NCBI GenBank assembly: GCA_025667525.1
Contig: CM046881.1
Coordinates: 24,873,580-24,937,579 of the forward strand
Reading direction: 5' to 3'
DNA: 64,000 nucleotides
From: Glebionis coronaria
Taxonomy: Eukaryota; Streptophyta; Magnoliopsida; Asterales; Asteraceae
Positions 9,042 through 22,326 of this stretch are shown in pieces. The notes beneath the pieces are model-generated. The model was not told the origin of the DNA, made no database searches, and saw only the letters and a program-made list of their open reading frames with translations. Each line of letters starts with the position of its first letter. Position 1 is the first letter of the stretch. Made by a program: the position numbers and the translations under genes.

Positions 9042-10858
9042 CTACACATGTGAATAATATACAAAAAAAGGACAACTATTTTTTGACATTTCGTGTAAGA
9101 GGATCATGCTTCTGTATTATATGACTCTAAAATATTTGATTCCATATTTTATTCTATTTAAACTGATACCCATCAAGAAAAAGAGTGCCAAACATAATCG
9201 CTAACATATAAAAACAGATTTAGATTGAAATTATCTGACAACGTGGAATGCGACAATATCGTCATAACATGTGATACATGACTCCGTTTTAAGACCACAA
9301 CTAAGAAAATGGATCCTTGAAATAAGGATTAATTTTATCTAGGCAAACATTGGTCAAAAGCGACTAAACCTGATATAAAACTGATGCAAATCGACAATAA
9401 ACAGCCAAAACATTTCCGTAATTGGTTGAAATCATCCAAACATAAGAAAAAACATCTAAATTTATTTCTAGTCCATATGGACCACAAAGAAACCAGTCAA
9501 AATGTTTTCGCCTGTATTCTAGATGGATGAAACACGTATATGTATTTTCTTTGTTTAGTTTTGGTCGTGTTTTACCTAGTATAAAAGTTGGTCAGCTAGT
9601 ATTTGAGGTAGTTGAGAATGCACTAGACAAAGAACATCTTGACGACACATTATAATATAAAGGTCAAGATATGAGTGTGGTCTAACAACACATCGTGTTA
9701 TTTGATCAAGAAAACAATGATATTCTTTATCCTTGTGAAGCCTACATAGGTGAATAATATACAAAAAAAGGACAAGTATTATTTGATATTTCATGTAGGA
9801 GTGCCAAACATAATCACTAACATATAAATAAAGATTTAGACTGAAAGTATCTGACAACGTGGGCTACAATAAAATCGTCATAACATGTGATACATGTCTC
9901 CGTTTCAAGACCACAACTAAGAAAAGGGATCCTTGAAATAAGGATTAATTTTATCTAAACAATCATTGGTAAAAAGCGACTAAACCTAATAAAAAACTGA
10001 TGAAAATCGACCATAAACGGCCAAAACATTGTCGTAACCGGCTGAAATCATCCAAACATAAGAAAAACATCTAAATTTATTTCTAGTCTAAATGGACCAC
10101 ATAGAAACCAGTCAAAATGTTTTCACCCGGATTTTAGATGGATGAAACACATATATGTATTTTCTTTGTTTAGTTTTTGTCGTGTTTTACCTAATATACA
10201 AGTTGGTTAACTAGTATTTGAGGTTGATGAGAATGCACTAGACAAAGAGCATCTTGACGACACATTATAATATAAAGGTCAAGATATGAGTGTGGTCTAA
10301 CAACACGTTGTGTTATTTGACCAAGAAAACAATGATATTGTTTATCCTTGTGAAGCCTACACAAGTGAATAATATACAAAAAAGGACAAGTATTTTTTGA
10401 CATTTGACTCTGAAATATTTCATTCCATATTTGATTCTATTTAAATTGAGACCCGTCAAGAAATAGAGTGCCATACATAATCGCTAACATATAAAAACAA
10501 ATTTAGATTGAAATTATCTGACAACGTAGGCTGCAATAAAATCGTCATAACATGTGATACATGACTTCGTTCAAGACCAAAACTAAGAAAATGGATCCTT
10601 GAAATAAGGATTAATTTTATCTAGGCAAAGATTGGTCAAAAGCGACTAAACCTGATAAAAAAACTGATGAAAATCGACCATAAACAGCCAAAACATTACC
10701 GTAATCGGTTGAAATCATCCAAACATAAGAAAAAACATCTAAATTTATTTCTAGTCCATATGGACCACATAGAAACCGGTCAAAATGTTTTCGCCCGGAT
10801 TCTGGATGGATGAAACACGTATATGTATTTTCTTTGTTTAGTTTTGGTCGTGTTTTAC

Positions 10859-13800
10859 CTAGTATAAAAGTTGGTCAGCTAGTATTTGAGGTAGTTGAGA
10901 ATGCACTAGACAAAGAGCATCTCGACGACACATTATAATATAAAGGTCAAGATATGACTGTGGTCTAACAACATGTTGTGTTATTTGACCAAGAAAAGAA
11001 TGATATTGTTTATCCTTGTGAAGCCTACACAAGTGAATAATATACAAAAAAAGGACAACTATTTTTTACATTTCATGTAGGAGGATCATGCTTCTGTATT
11101 ATATGATTCCTAAATATTTGATTCCATATTTGATTCTATTTTAATTGAGACCCGTCAAGAAATAGAGTGCCATACATAATCGCTAACATATAAAAACAGA
11201 TTTAGATTGAAATTATCTGACAACGTGGACTGCAACAAAATCGTCATAACATATGATACATGACTCCGTTTCAAGACCACAACTAAGAAAATGGATCCTT
11301 GAAATAAGGATTAATTTTATCTAGACAAACATTGGTCAAAAGCGACAACATGATAAAAAACTAATGAAAATCGACCATAAACAGCCAAAACATTGCCTTA
11401 ACCAGCTGAAATCATCCAAACATAAGAAAAACATCTAAATTTATTTCTAGTCTATAAGGACCACATAGAAACCGGTAAAAATGTTTTCGCCCGGATTCTA
11501 GATGGATGAAACACATATATGTATTTTCTTTGTTTAGTTATGGTCGTGTTTTACCTAGTATAAAAGTTGGTCAGCTAGTATTTGAGATAGTTGAGAATGC
11601 ACTAGACAAAGAGCATCTCGACGACACATTATAATATAAAGGTCAAGATATGAGTGTGGTCTAACAACGCGTTGTGTTATTTGACCAAGAAAACAATGAT
11701 ATTGTTTATCCTTGTGAAGCCTACACAGGTGAATAATATACAAAAAAAGGACAAGTATTTTTTGACATTTCATGTAGGAGGATCATGCTTCTGTATTATA
11801 TGACTCTGAAATATTTGATTCCATATTTGATTCTATGTAAATTGAGACCTGTAAAGAAATAGAGTGCCAAACATAATCACTAACATATAAAAACATATTT
11901 AGATTGAAATTATCTGACAACGTGGACTACAACAAAATCGTCATAACATGTGATACATGACTCCGTTTCAAGACCACAACTAAGAAAATGGATCCTTGAA
12001 ATAAGGATTAATTTTATCTAGGCAAATATTGGTCAAAAGCGACTAAACCTGATAAAAAACTGATGAAAATCAACCATAAACAGCCAAAACATTACCGTAA
12101 CCGGTTGAAATCATCCAAACATAAGAAAAACATGTAATTTTATTTCTAGTCCATATGGAACACATAGAAACCGGTCAAAATGTTTTCACCCAGATTTTAG
12201 ATGGATGAAACACGTATATGTATTTTCTTTGTTTAATTTTGGTCGTGTTTTACCTAGTATAAAAGTTGGTCAGCTAGTATTTGAGGTAGTTGAGAATGCA
12301 CTAGACAAAGAGCATCTCGACGACAAATTATAATATAAAGGTCAAGATTCGAGTGTGGTCTAACAACACGTTGTGTTATTTGACCAAGAAAACAATGATA
12401 TTGTTTATCCTTGTGAAACCTACCAACGTGGGCTGCAATAAAATGGTCATAACATGTGATACATGACTCTGTTTCAAGACCCTAACTAAGAAAATATATC
12501 CTTGAAATATGGATTAATTTTATCTAGGCAAACATTGGTTAAAAACGACTAAACCTGATAAAAATCTAATGCAAATCGACTATAAACAGCCAAAACAGTG
12601 CGACAATCGGCTAAAATCATCCAAACATAAGAAAAAAATCTAAATTTATTTCTAGTCCATATGCACCACTTAAAAACCGGTCAAAATGTTTTCGCCTGGA
12701 TTCTAGATGGATGAAACACGTATATGTATTTTCTTTGTTTAGTTTTGGTCGTGTTTTACCTAGTATAAAAGTTGGTCAGCTAGTATTTGAGATAGCTGAG
12801 AAAGCACTAGACAAAGAGCATCTCGATGACACATTATAATATAAAGGTCAAGATATGAGTGTGGTCTAACAACACATTGTGTTATTTGACGAAGAAAACA
12901 ATGATATTGTTTATCCTTGTGAAGCCTATACAGGTGAATAATATACAAAAAAGGACAAGTATTTTTTGACATTTCATGTAGGAGGATCATGCTTCTGTAT
13001 TATATGACTCTGAAATATTTGATTCCATATTTGATTCTATTTAAATTGAGACCCGTCAAGAAATAGAGTACCCAACATAATAACTAACATATAAAAACAT
13101 ATTTAGATTGAAATTATCTGACAACGTGGACTGCAACAAAATCGTCATAACATGTGATACATGACTCCGTTTCAAGACCACAACTAAGAAAATGGATCCT
13201 TGAAATAAGAATTAATTTTATCTAGGCAAACATTGGTCAAAAGTGAGTAAACTTGATAAAAAACTAATGAAAATCAATAATAAACAGCCACAACATTGCC
13301 GTAACCGGCAGAAATCATCCAAACATAAGAAAAACATCTAAATTTATTTCTAGTCCATATGGACCACATAGAAACCGGTCTAAATGTTTTCGTCCAAATT
13401 CTAGATGGATGAAACACGTATATGTATTTTCTTTGTTTAATTTTGGTCGTGTTTTACCTAGTATAAAAGTTGGTCAGCTAGTATTTGAGGTAGTTGAGAA
13501 TGCACTAGACAAAGAGCATCTCGATGACACATTATAATATAAAGGTCAAGATTCTAGTGTGGTCTAACAACACGTTGTATTATTTGACCAAGAAAACAAT
13601 GATATTGTTTATCCATGTGATGCCTACCAACGTGGGTTGCAATAAAATCGTAATAACATGTGATACCTGACTCTGTTTCAAGACCATAACTAAGAAAATG
13701 TATCCTTGAAATATGGATTAATTTTATCTAGGCAAACATTGGTAAAAAACGACTAAACCTGATAAAAGACTGATGCAAATCGACCATAAACAGCCAAAAC

Positions 13801-13964
13801 ATTGTCGTAACCGGCTGAAATCATCCAAACATAAGAAAAAACATCTAAATTTATTTCTAGTCCATATGGACCATATAGAAACCGGTCAAAATGTTTTCGC
13901 CCGGATTCTAGATGGATGAAACACGTATATGTATTTTCTTTGTTTAATTTTTGTCGTGTTTTCC
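10859..13964 (+). repeat. Higher-order satellite unit of 3.1 kb, copy 1
   Basis: Five monomers of 696, 699, 506, 698 and 507 bp. The same order of long and short monomers, with the same private variants, recurs from 13965. Examples are a GACTGTGG variant just after the first anchor and the same modified frames at 11555/14662 and 12760/15868, offset by 3107-3108 bp. Confidence 0.85.
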
Positions 13965-16205
13965 CTAGTATAAAAGTTGGTCAGCTAGTATTTGAGGTAG
14001 TTGAGAATGCACTAGACAAAGAGCATCTCGACGACACATTATAATATAAAGGTCAAGATATGACTGTGGTCTAACAACATGTTGTGTTATTTGACCAAGA
14101 AAAGAATGATATTGTTTATCCTTGTGAAGCCTACACAAGTGAATAATATACCAAAAAAGGACAACTATTTTTTACATTTCATGTAGGAGGATCATGCTTC
14201 TGTATTATATGATTCCTAAATATTTGATTCCATATTTGATTCTATTTTAATTGAGACCCGTCAAGAAATAGAGTGCCATACATAATCGCTAACATATAAA
14301 AACAGATTTAGATTGAAATTATCTGACAACGTGGACTGCAACAAAATCGTCATAACATATGATACATGACTCCGTTTCAAGACCACAACTAAGAAAATGG
14401 ATCCTTGAAATAAGGATTAATTTTATCTAGGCAAACATTGGTCAAAAGCGACAACATGATAAAAAAACTAATGAAAATCGACCATAAACAGCCAAAACAT
14501 TGCCTTAACCAGCTGAAATCATCCAAACATAAGAAAAACATCTAAATTTATTTCTAGTCTATAAGGACCACATAGAAACCGGTAAAAATGTTTTCGCCCG
14601 GATTCTAGATGGATGAAACACATATATGTATTTTCTTTGTTTAGTTATGGTCGTGCTTTACCTAGTATAAAAGTTGGTCAGCTAGTATTTGAGATAGTTG
14701 AGAATGCACTAGACAAAGAGCATCTCGACGACACATTATAATATAAAGGTCAAGATATGAGTGTGGTCTAACAACGCGTTGTGTTATTTGACCAAGAAAA
14801 CAATGATATTGTTTATCCTTGTGAAGCCTACACAGGTGAATAATATACAAAAAAAGGACAAGTATTTTTTGACATTTCATGTAGGAGGATCATGCTTCTG
14901 TATTATATGACTCTGAAATATTTGATTCCATATTTGATTCTATGTAAATTGAGACCTGTAAAGAAATAGAGTGCCAAACATAATCACTAACATATAAAAA
15001 CATATTTAGATTGAAATTATCTGACAACGTGGACTACAACAAAATCGTCATAACATGTGATACATGACTCCGTTTCAAGACCACAACTAAGAAAATGGAT
15101 CCTTGAAATAAGGATTAATTTTATCTAGGCAAATATTGGTCAAAAGCGACTAAACCTGATAAAAAACTGATGAAAATCAACCATAAACAGCCAAAACATT
15201 ACCGTAACCGGTTGAAATCATCCAAACATAAGAAAAATATGTAAATTTATTTCTAGTCCATATGGACCACATAGAAACCGGTCAAAATGTTTTCACCCAG
15301 ATTTTAGATGGATGAAACACGTATATGTATTTTCTTTGTTTAATTTTGGTCGTGTTTTACCTAGTATAAAAGTTGGTCAGCTAGTATTTGAGGTAGTTGA
15401 GAATGCACTAGACAAAGAGCATCTCGACGACAAATTATAATATAAAGGTCAAGATTCGAGTGTGGTCTAACAACACGTTGTGTTATTTGACCAAGAAAAC
15501 AATGATATTGTTTATCCTTGTGAAACCTACCAACGTGGGCTGCAATAAAATGGTCATAACATGTGATACATGACTCTGTTTCAAGACCCTAACTAAGAAA
15601 ATATATCCTTGAAATATGGATTAATTTTATCTAGGCAAACATTGGTTAAAAACGACTAAACCTGATAAAAATCTAATGCAGATCGACTATAAACAGCCAA
15701 AACAGTGCGACAATCGGCTAATATCATCCAAACATAAGAAAAAAAATCTAAATTTATTTCTAGTCCATATGCACCACATAGAAACCGGTCAAAATGTTTT
15801 CGCCTGGATTCTAGATGGATGAAACACGTATATGTATTTTCTTTGTTTAGTTTTGGTCGTGTTTTACCTAGTATAAAAGTTGGTCAGCTAGTATTTGAGA
15901 TAGCTGAGAAAGCACTAGACAAAGAGCATCTCGATGACACATTATAATATAAAGGTCAAGATATGAGTGTGGTCTAACAACACATTGTGTTATTTGACGA
16001 AGAAAACAATGATATTGTTTATCCTTGTGAAGCCTACACAGGTGAATAATATACAAAAAAGGACAAGTATTTTTTGACATTTCATGTAGGAGGATCATGC
16101 TTCTGTATTATATGACTCTGAAATATTTGATTCCATATTTGATTCTATTTAAATTGAGACCCGTCAAGAAATAGAGTACCCAACATAATAACTAACATAT
16201 AAAAA

Positions 16206-16210
16206 CATAT
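16206..16210. other. Target-site duplication, left copy (CATAT)
   Basis: CATAT directly before the TGTAACACCC end of the retrotransposon, repeated directly after its other end at 25733-25737. Undisturbed monomers show the same site once. Confidence 0.95.
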
Positions 16211-16211
16211 T

Positions 16212-16262
16212 GTAACACCCCCAAGTTGGTCAAATGCAGCGGAATAGTAACTGGGGTGTTAC
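16212..16262. other. Inverted repeat at LTR end
   Basis: GTAACACCCC at 16212-16221 pairs with GGGGTGTTAC at 16253-16262. The same pair occurs in the other LTR at 22328-22337 and 22369-22378. It lies at the U5 end on the element strand. Its role is unknown; an integration or termination structure is possible. Confidence 0.75.
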
Positions 16263-18853
16263 TTTGGGTGGATCGATAGCAAATAGTATACAGAGCATGA
16301 TCATAAAGTATCATTTAAAACATATTACATGAATTTAACTTTACAATTTAAATAAAATGTCTTGAAATCAACATTTATTGTTATTTGTAGAAATATCCCA
16401 GCCCGATGGTAGATATGATGCTTTCTATGATGCTGAAATCCAATGCACATGAACCTGCTTATTTTCCTGAGAAAACATGTTAAAAATCGGTCAACATAAA
16501 GTTGGTGAATTCATGGAGTTTAGTTGAAAGAGTATAAGTATTAATATGCAAAGCATCACGAAGGTAGCAGGACATCACAGCCCAATACTACAGTAGTTCC
16601 TACTGCCCTGTAATAGAAGCTAGACATGATTTTCAGTACGCCCATTGGGTCTATCCTGATGTATGTTTCCCTTAATCCGACAATGACATAAACCTGCTGC
16701 TCGGCCTAAGCATCACGTGACAGCTGATCACGACAGGCCGGGTGTTGTCAACACCCGAATAGTACTATCCATACATTTCGCGCTACACTATTAACTATTA
16801 CAGTCCACGGGAATGGGGTAACAGTAGGCAATAAATTGTTGTTGTCTGTGCATGCTTGCATAAAAATAAAAGTTGGCATGTTTTCTCCCCCAGTTATAAA
16901 ACAGTAAAGATGGGGCCATGAACTCACCTTAGTAGTGATGATGTAGTGATGATGTCACTGAATGTACTGGCACAGTATGATCACGAAGCAGTAGAATTAC
17001 CTAAGTAATTAAGTGGGTCTCTGTGAATGCACAAATAAAATGCACATGTGAATGTAGTTGATGAAAATGCATGATCACAGATTTAATAAGTTGTTATCGT
17101 TGTAAGTGTTAAACTTATAGTAAGTTATTAAAATATGTACACCTTTAATTTAATAAAGTGTATTTACATTGGTTGAATGGTAATAGTTTAAATGAATGAA
17201 ATAAAATGATTTTTATTTAATTAAGACTTATAAAAATAATGTTTTATAAAAAGTCTTTCAAGTTTCCGTTATCGTAATAATAATATACAATGCATATAAT
17301 CCCCTAGTATGTGCTTGAGTACATTAAATAAATCGGTGATTATAATAATTGTGAAAGTTTTAGTGTTTTAATAATAATGTAGTCGTTCAATCGGGATATA
17401 TTTAGGAATACTAAATATTTTGTTGTCGGGCCAGTTTATTTATTCGGGCTATTTAATGGTTCAAATATCCTAAATATATTATATTTTTATTATAAAAAAT
17501 AATTAATTATATTAGTTAAATATTTAATATAAAAGTTTTCAAAGCATGAAACATGTCCCTTTTAAGGAAACTAAACATGTTTGTGTTGGGGAAACATGAG
17601 ACAAAGTTGTTGGTGTTGGGGAAACAAGAAGCATTTTATAGAAAATGGAAGTTTTCATGCTACGTAAATCATTTCTATTACAATTCTCCAACAGTGGCAA
17701 AGTCTATACCTACGGTGGCAATTATAAACTAACAGTGGGAAGTTCTATGTGGTTATTTGTTTTCGAAAGTGAATAACGAGTTTAATAATGATTCATGGTA
17801 TAAACTGAAAGCATCGTTGGAAAGCTAGCCGGGTCGTCTAGAGACCCGTATGTTTAGTTTTATAAACCGAGATCGTTTGCTAGGATAAAATCATGTTCGA
17901 AATAGGTGTTGAGAACTATTTTAAAAGTTAAGCGTTTATCGAGGTACTTTCGATTATACTAAGCCTCATACGGTATTTTCGCCGATTAATATCTAGCGCG
18001 TTTCTTTAACCATTTTATGTGATTCGAGTTGCTATGAAATCTTAGCTAGCTAGTCTACCATTCGACCCTATAAAACTTTTGGGCATTTAACTCTTGGTAC
18101 TCCTTTTTCTGGTCCGAAAGTGAGGGTTCACTGCCTTATTACATGTAGTTGTAATTGTGGTGTTCTATTATTCATACAGTAAGTGTATTAATGTTTCCGT
18201 ACGTATATGTAGATCGGACCTTTCTGCTTGTTTAGCTAATAATAGTGGAGGCTTACTAATTTTTATATGCTAACATACATGGTAACAGTGCTGCGTTTTC
18301 TATTCCTATATGACTATGGTAGCTCGTTAATTACGCCCTCATTCAAGTTTGGACTGTTAAAAATAATTCAAGACTCAAGCACTACTAATAGAAATCTATA
18401 TGCATAATCATAATGAAACAAAGATAGTGTGTGAACTCACAGCGAAGGAAGGACGCGAGTGTAGTTCGAAACCAAATCGATGTGCGTTCGTATGATGCCA
18501 CAACCAAACACCCCCTGCTGATATCTTGTTAACGAACACCCCTGATGGTGGCTGAGTTACTGGCGACGGCGGTCCACCACCCAAAGATGGATGTGGTGCA
18601 TATGTAAGTGATGGTTCTTGGTGGTCTGTGAGGGAAAACCCACGAACCATACTTCTGTTGTTTGACAACAACCCAAAACGAGCACCCCTTTGTGGCTAGA
18701 GTCAGTTCTGGTGGTGTTTTGAGGGTGACGGCTTAAGTGATCTCGAGCAGTGGTGGTAACGAGGTGGTGGTTTTCACTCAAGGAAGACAAAGAAGTAGTG
18801 TGTGTGAAGTATATATGGTGTTAACGAGTGAAAGAGAGATATTGAGTGTTTGT

Positions 18854-18862
18854 GTTATATAG
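18854..18862 (-). promoter_or_regulatory. TATA box in left LTR
   Basis: The minus strand reads CTATATAAC followed by a CT/AC-rich stretch, a plausible start region; a second weaker CCATATATAC lies at about 18810-18819. The leader downstream is rich in C and A and contains short TTG-started frames. Confidence 0.5.
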
Positions 18863-21394
18863 CCGAGAGGAAGAGTGAGAGAGATAGGAGGAATGGTTTT
18901 GGTTTTGTACACGTAAAGTGATAGAGATATCAATTTGAAATATGCATGGGATTATGGTTTAGATTGTATAGACGTGTGTATTTTCAAAACCAAAGGAGGG
19001 TGTATGGTCGACGTTAGTACACGGGAGAAAGAGAGGGATGCAAATATTGGGATTGTGTTTGTGGTTCATGATTATACACGGTTCGGGAATAATTAGTACA
19101 TGCTAGTTGTTGGTACACTAGCTAAGATGTGGTGTCTAGTGATGTTGCATCATTGATCCGAAGAGGGTGATGTGTTCGGCTTGTGGTGGAAGAATGGTAT
19201 TAGGTTTAAGTATATAGTAAAGATTTAGTTTGATTTGTTTTGTAATAATGTATATGAAAAGTAAATAAATAAAAGGTCTTTGAAATTACAATTCGACTTA
19301 ATGTAGTTAGTAATATTTGTTTGACATTACGCAAGTCTTGGTTTAATGTATATAGTTTTAAGGCGTAAAATTTTGGATCATCATTATTAATTATAATAAA
19401 TATAATTATTAATTATTTGAGTACATAAAATCTGTCTAAAAAAAATAAAAATAAAACAAGTCTATGGTTACAACGTCAAGTTTTTAGGAAATATAAGTAA
19501 ATAAATGATATTTACTGTATTATTTTCTCGTTTGTAAAAGTCGTTGATAAAAATATTATTGGATGAACGATATTAATAATGAAATGGTGACGTGTTAAAA
19601 GCCCAAAATTTGGGGTTTTACAGCACTTACACGTTATTTTAGCTTTGTCCTCAAAGCTTAAGATGAAGTTACTCGTTGAGGGAATAAGTGAGGACACTTT
19701 TTCTTGAACGTGTAAACTTGTGAACTCAAGTTTATACTCACAGGTGATATTTAAAATGTAGTTATTGATCGTATGCCTCTGAGGAGTTAAATTTTTTTTT
19801 TTTTTTTTTTTTAATGAACAAAGTAATTTGTCTTTTATGTTTTGATTATTACTCATTTGGTCCTTCTATTTTGTAATGTGGCCCTTAGGGCACAAATATT
19901 TTACAAACAAAATAACCTAGGGCTTAAATTTAGTTTCAAAAGTGGCTATATCAACCCCTAGGGTTTTTAATCCGTGTTAAATCAAGTAGGGCTTCTTTTT
20001 AGTTCATTGAAATCCATGTTTAGTCCTTAGAGTTGCCTAGGGCTTGAAATATGTTTGAAAAGTGGCAAAATAAGTCCCTGATAGTTTACAAGGTTGGATA
20101 AAATAGTACAAGCTCGTTTTAAGTCATGGCTCTGTTAAATGTGTTTCATGGGCCTTATCGGAACGCAATGTGCATAGATAAGGCTTGTTAATGTTTTTAT
20201 AGTCCTTTAAGAGATTTTTAAGTCTATTAAGTTTCAATAAGCTTATGTGATGCGATGTTGGGAAAAAGAAAAATAAGTCGAGAATCAATAGCACAATGCT
20301 ATGATCCAAGAGAGATGAACATGAATCTTTATAAGGATATAAAGTATTTTGGACGAACCGTGAGTAAAAGGAATACGCTCCATAACTGGAAAAATACTAT
20401 CGATAATGAGTCACGTCGAATATATTTAAGCCCACTTGTTTATAAATTTTTATTTACGTCAATAAGCGTCCTCATCCATGTAAAGTAAAAATTTATAACT
20501 TCATGGTTCGGTGCCCTATGATTTCTTTATTCAAACGAAAAAGCGTCCTAATTCGTTTCAATAAGGATTTCATAGCCCAACCTACTTAGATATTCCCGGC
20601 AAGGCTTACCATCAAAACGATTATAATATCTAAAAATAAATATTACAAAACAAAAGTGTATTCAATGAGTTGTGTTTCGTGAGTAGATGTTCAAATCTAA
20701 GGTGATTTGGTTAAGGTTTAGGTCTTGGGGTGAAAGTATAAGTAGTAATTATAAAACGTATAGGTATATTAGTATAAAACGTATAGTTTTAGTAGGATAA
20801 AACGTATGACACTTATTAAAACCGATAAGTGTGAAGTTGGAATGTAAAGTGTGACTTTCGTTGACCCGTATTATTACTTATAGTATAAAGAGGGTATATG
20901 TACATTTCTTTGGTAGTGAGTTTACGTACTTGGTAAACTTAAATACTTGTGATCATGGTTTTAGACTTTATAAAATCTAAAATGATGTATGCATATGCTC
21001 ATGTGTTTCAGGTGACTTACTAGTCCCAAAAATGATCAATTGTATGATTGTATGCTCATATCAAATGCAGTCATACGAAATGTTCAATGAATGATAGTAT
21101 GTCTGTATGCTCATAAAAATGTAGTCATACGAATGTGGCCGTGTCCTTATGATTAAATACTCATAATCATAATGAAATGTTGTGATCCAGTTGTTTCCAT
21201 GTTCATATGATCTAAAATGATGTATGCTCATGAGATGCATATGATAGTATAATGTTTTCATGCAAAGGTGGTAAAACATTATGCAATGTTTAAAAAAAAC
21301 TAGAGAGTGATTTTATCCACTAGCTAGTAATACTAGCTAAAATTTAGTATGAAATTTGTTAAGTTTAGTTAGATACTAAATGGTTTTGTTAAAT

Positions 21395-21860
21395 CTTCAA
21401 AGACAAAATTTCCAAAGAGTAATTAATATTTCCAAAGAGTTAGTTCGAATAAAGTTTCTCAAGATTTACAAAAATCTAGTTAGATTTTTCAAGATTTATC
21501 GTAATCCATTTATATTTTCCAAGGATTTATAAATTTCCAAAGATTTACAAAATCTAGTTATGATTCTCAAAAGGTTGCTAAAATCTCGTTAGATTTTTAA
21601 AGATTTGTTAATATCTAGTTAGATTTCCAAGACTTTCTAAGATTTATAAAATCTAGTTATAATTTCAAAGATTTATAAAATCTAGTTAGATTTTTCCCAA
21701 AGATTTTCTAAGATTGATAAAAATCTAGGTAGATTTTTGAAGATTAACTTTGTTAGATTTTCCAAAGATTCACAGAATCTAGTTAGATTTTCAAAGATTT
21801 ATAAAATCTTGTTAGATTTTTTTCAAAGATTTACAAAGATTTAGTTAGACTGTATTTAGA
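21395..21860. repeat. Degenerate AT-rich repeats (ATCTAGTTAGATTT core)
   Basis: More than ten loose copies, 25-45 bp apart, of a unit resembling AAAGATTTATAAAATCTAG followed by TTAGATTTTT. Each core is nearly self-complementary (AAATCTA/TAGATTT). Confidence 0.7.
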
Positions 21861-22310
21861 TATTTCTAAGGATTGTTATGTACAAAGTTGTTTGTGGTTA
21901 CAATGCATTGTTCAGGCCATCATACTTCAGAAGCCATTCTATAAACGTTTGAGGAGCGAGGGCACTTTAAATCGTAAACCCAACCACCCAGTCAAAACGT
22001 AATATCGAGATGGAAACATCTTTAGTATAAAGCTCCCTACTAACATGGCATGTTTGTGTTCCAAATAGGGTTTCATTAAATACCTTAAGTATTAAATAGC
22101 TTCATAAGGACATTACACAATCGTAATATGTAAAGCACGTAAAGGGTTAGTTCATATAATATGTATGCTCTATATGTTATATGCCTAACTATTAGGGTCC
22201 CCAAAAATCAATTTTTCTTTAAACTGATTTTTATGTTCAGTTATAGTCCAGTTTAAAATTTTTATTATTTAAAAATTTTTAAATTTTTGATCTGGTTCTC
22301 TATAACTATC

Positions 22311-22322
22311 GCTCTGATACCA
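22311..22322 (-). other. Primer-binding site, tRNA-iMet type
   Basis: The minus strand reads TGGTATCAGAGC, 4 bp inside the right LTR. It sets the orientation and makes the right LTR the 5' LTR. Confidence 0.9.
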
Positions 22323-22326
22323 TTTC

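Larger units (their letters stand above)
9042..16210 (+). repeat. Satellite block A, about 10.5 monomers of the 698-bp family
   Basis: Using the anchor CTAGTATAAAAGTTGGTCAG, monomers begin at 9576, 10191, 10859, 11555, 12254, 12760, 13458, 13965, 14662, 15361 and 15868. Intervals are mostly 696-699 bp, with a short class of 506-507 bp and two odd ones (615, 668). A typical monomer has a GGATCC site, the 12-bp palindrome GTCCATATGGAC, TCTAGA, and the anchor, in that order. The block starts in mid-monomer at 9042 and is cut by a retrotransposon at 16211. Small open frames recur in most monomers but are not called as genes. Confidence 0.95.
16211..19622 (-). repeat. LTR, left copy (3' LTR of the element)
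   Basis: 3412 bp, plus-strand TGTAACACCC to GGGGTTTTACA. It carries 6 bp absent from the other LTR in an AT stretch near 17500. Within it, a minus-strand TATA box (18854-18862) heads a region with small open frames (18408-18790). Those frames start at TTG rather than ATG and are probably untranslated leader. Confidence 0.95.
19623..22326 (-). other. Interior of the non-autonomous element, no coding sequence
   Basis: No retroviral domain is seen in any frame. Contents: a T21 tract at 19792-19812; a stretch around 20950-21280 where TATGCTCAT and CATACGAA motifs recur; a short-repeat block at 21395-21860; and the primer site at the right end. Beside the left LTR the minus strand has GAGGACAAAG, a remnant of the sequence that usually follows pol in related elements, but no clean polypurine tract. 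The open frames at 19512-19856 and 20255-20488 show no domain. Confidence 0.8.

Noticed and set aside
18408..18790. Two overlapping frames (77 and 87 codons), repeated at 24518-24900
   Set aside because: Both start at TTG, lie in the transcribed leader of the LTR, and show no domain.
19512..19856. 114-codon minus-strand frame across the LTR edge
   Set aside because: Includes a poly-lysine run from the T21 tract and spans LTR and interior; not a pol remnant I can support.
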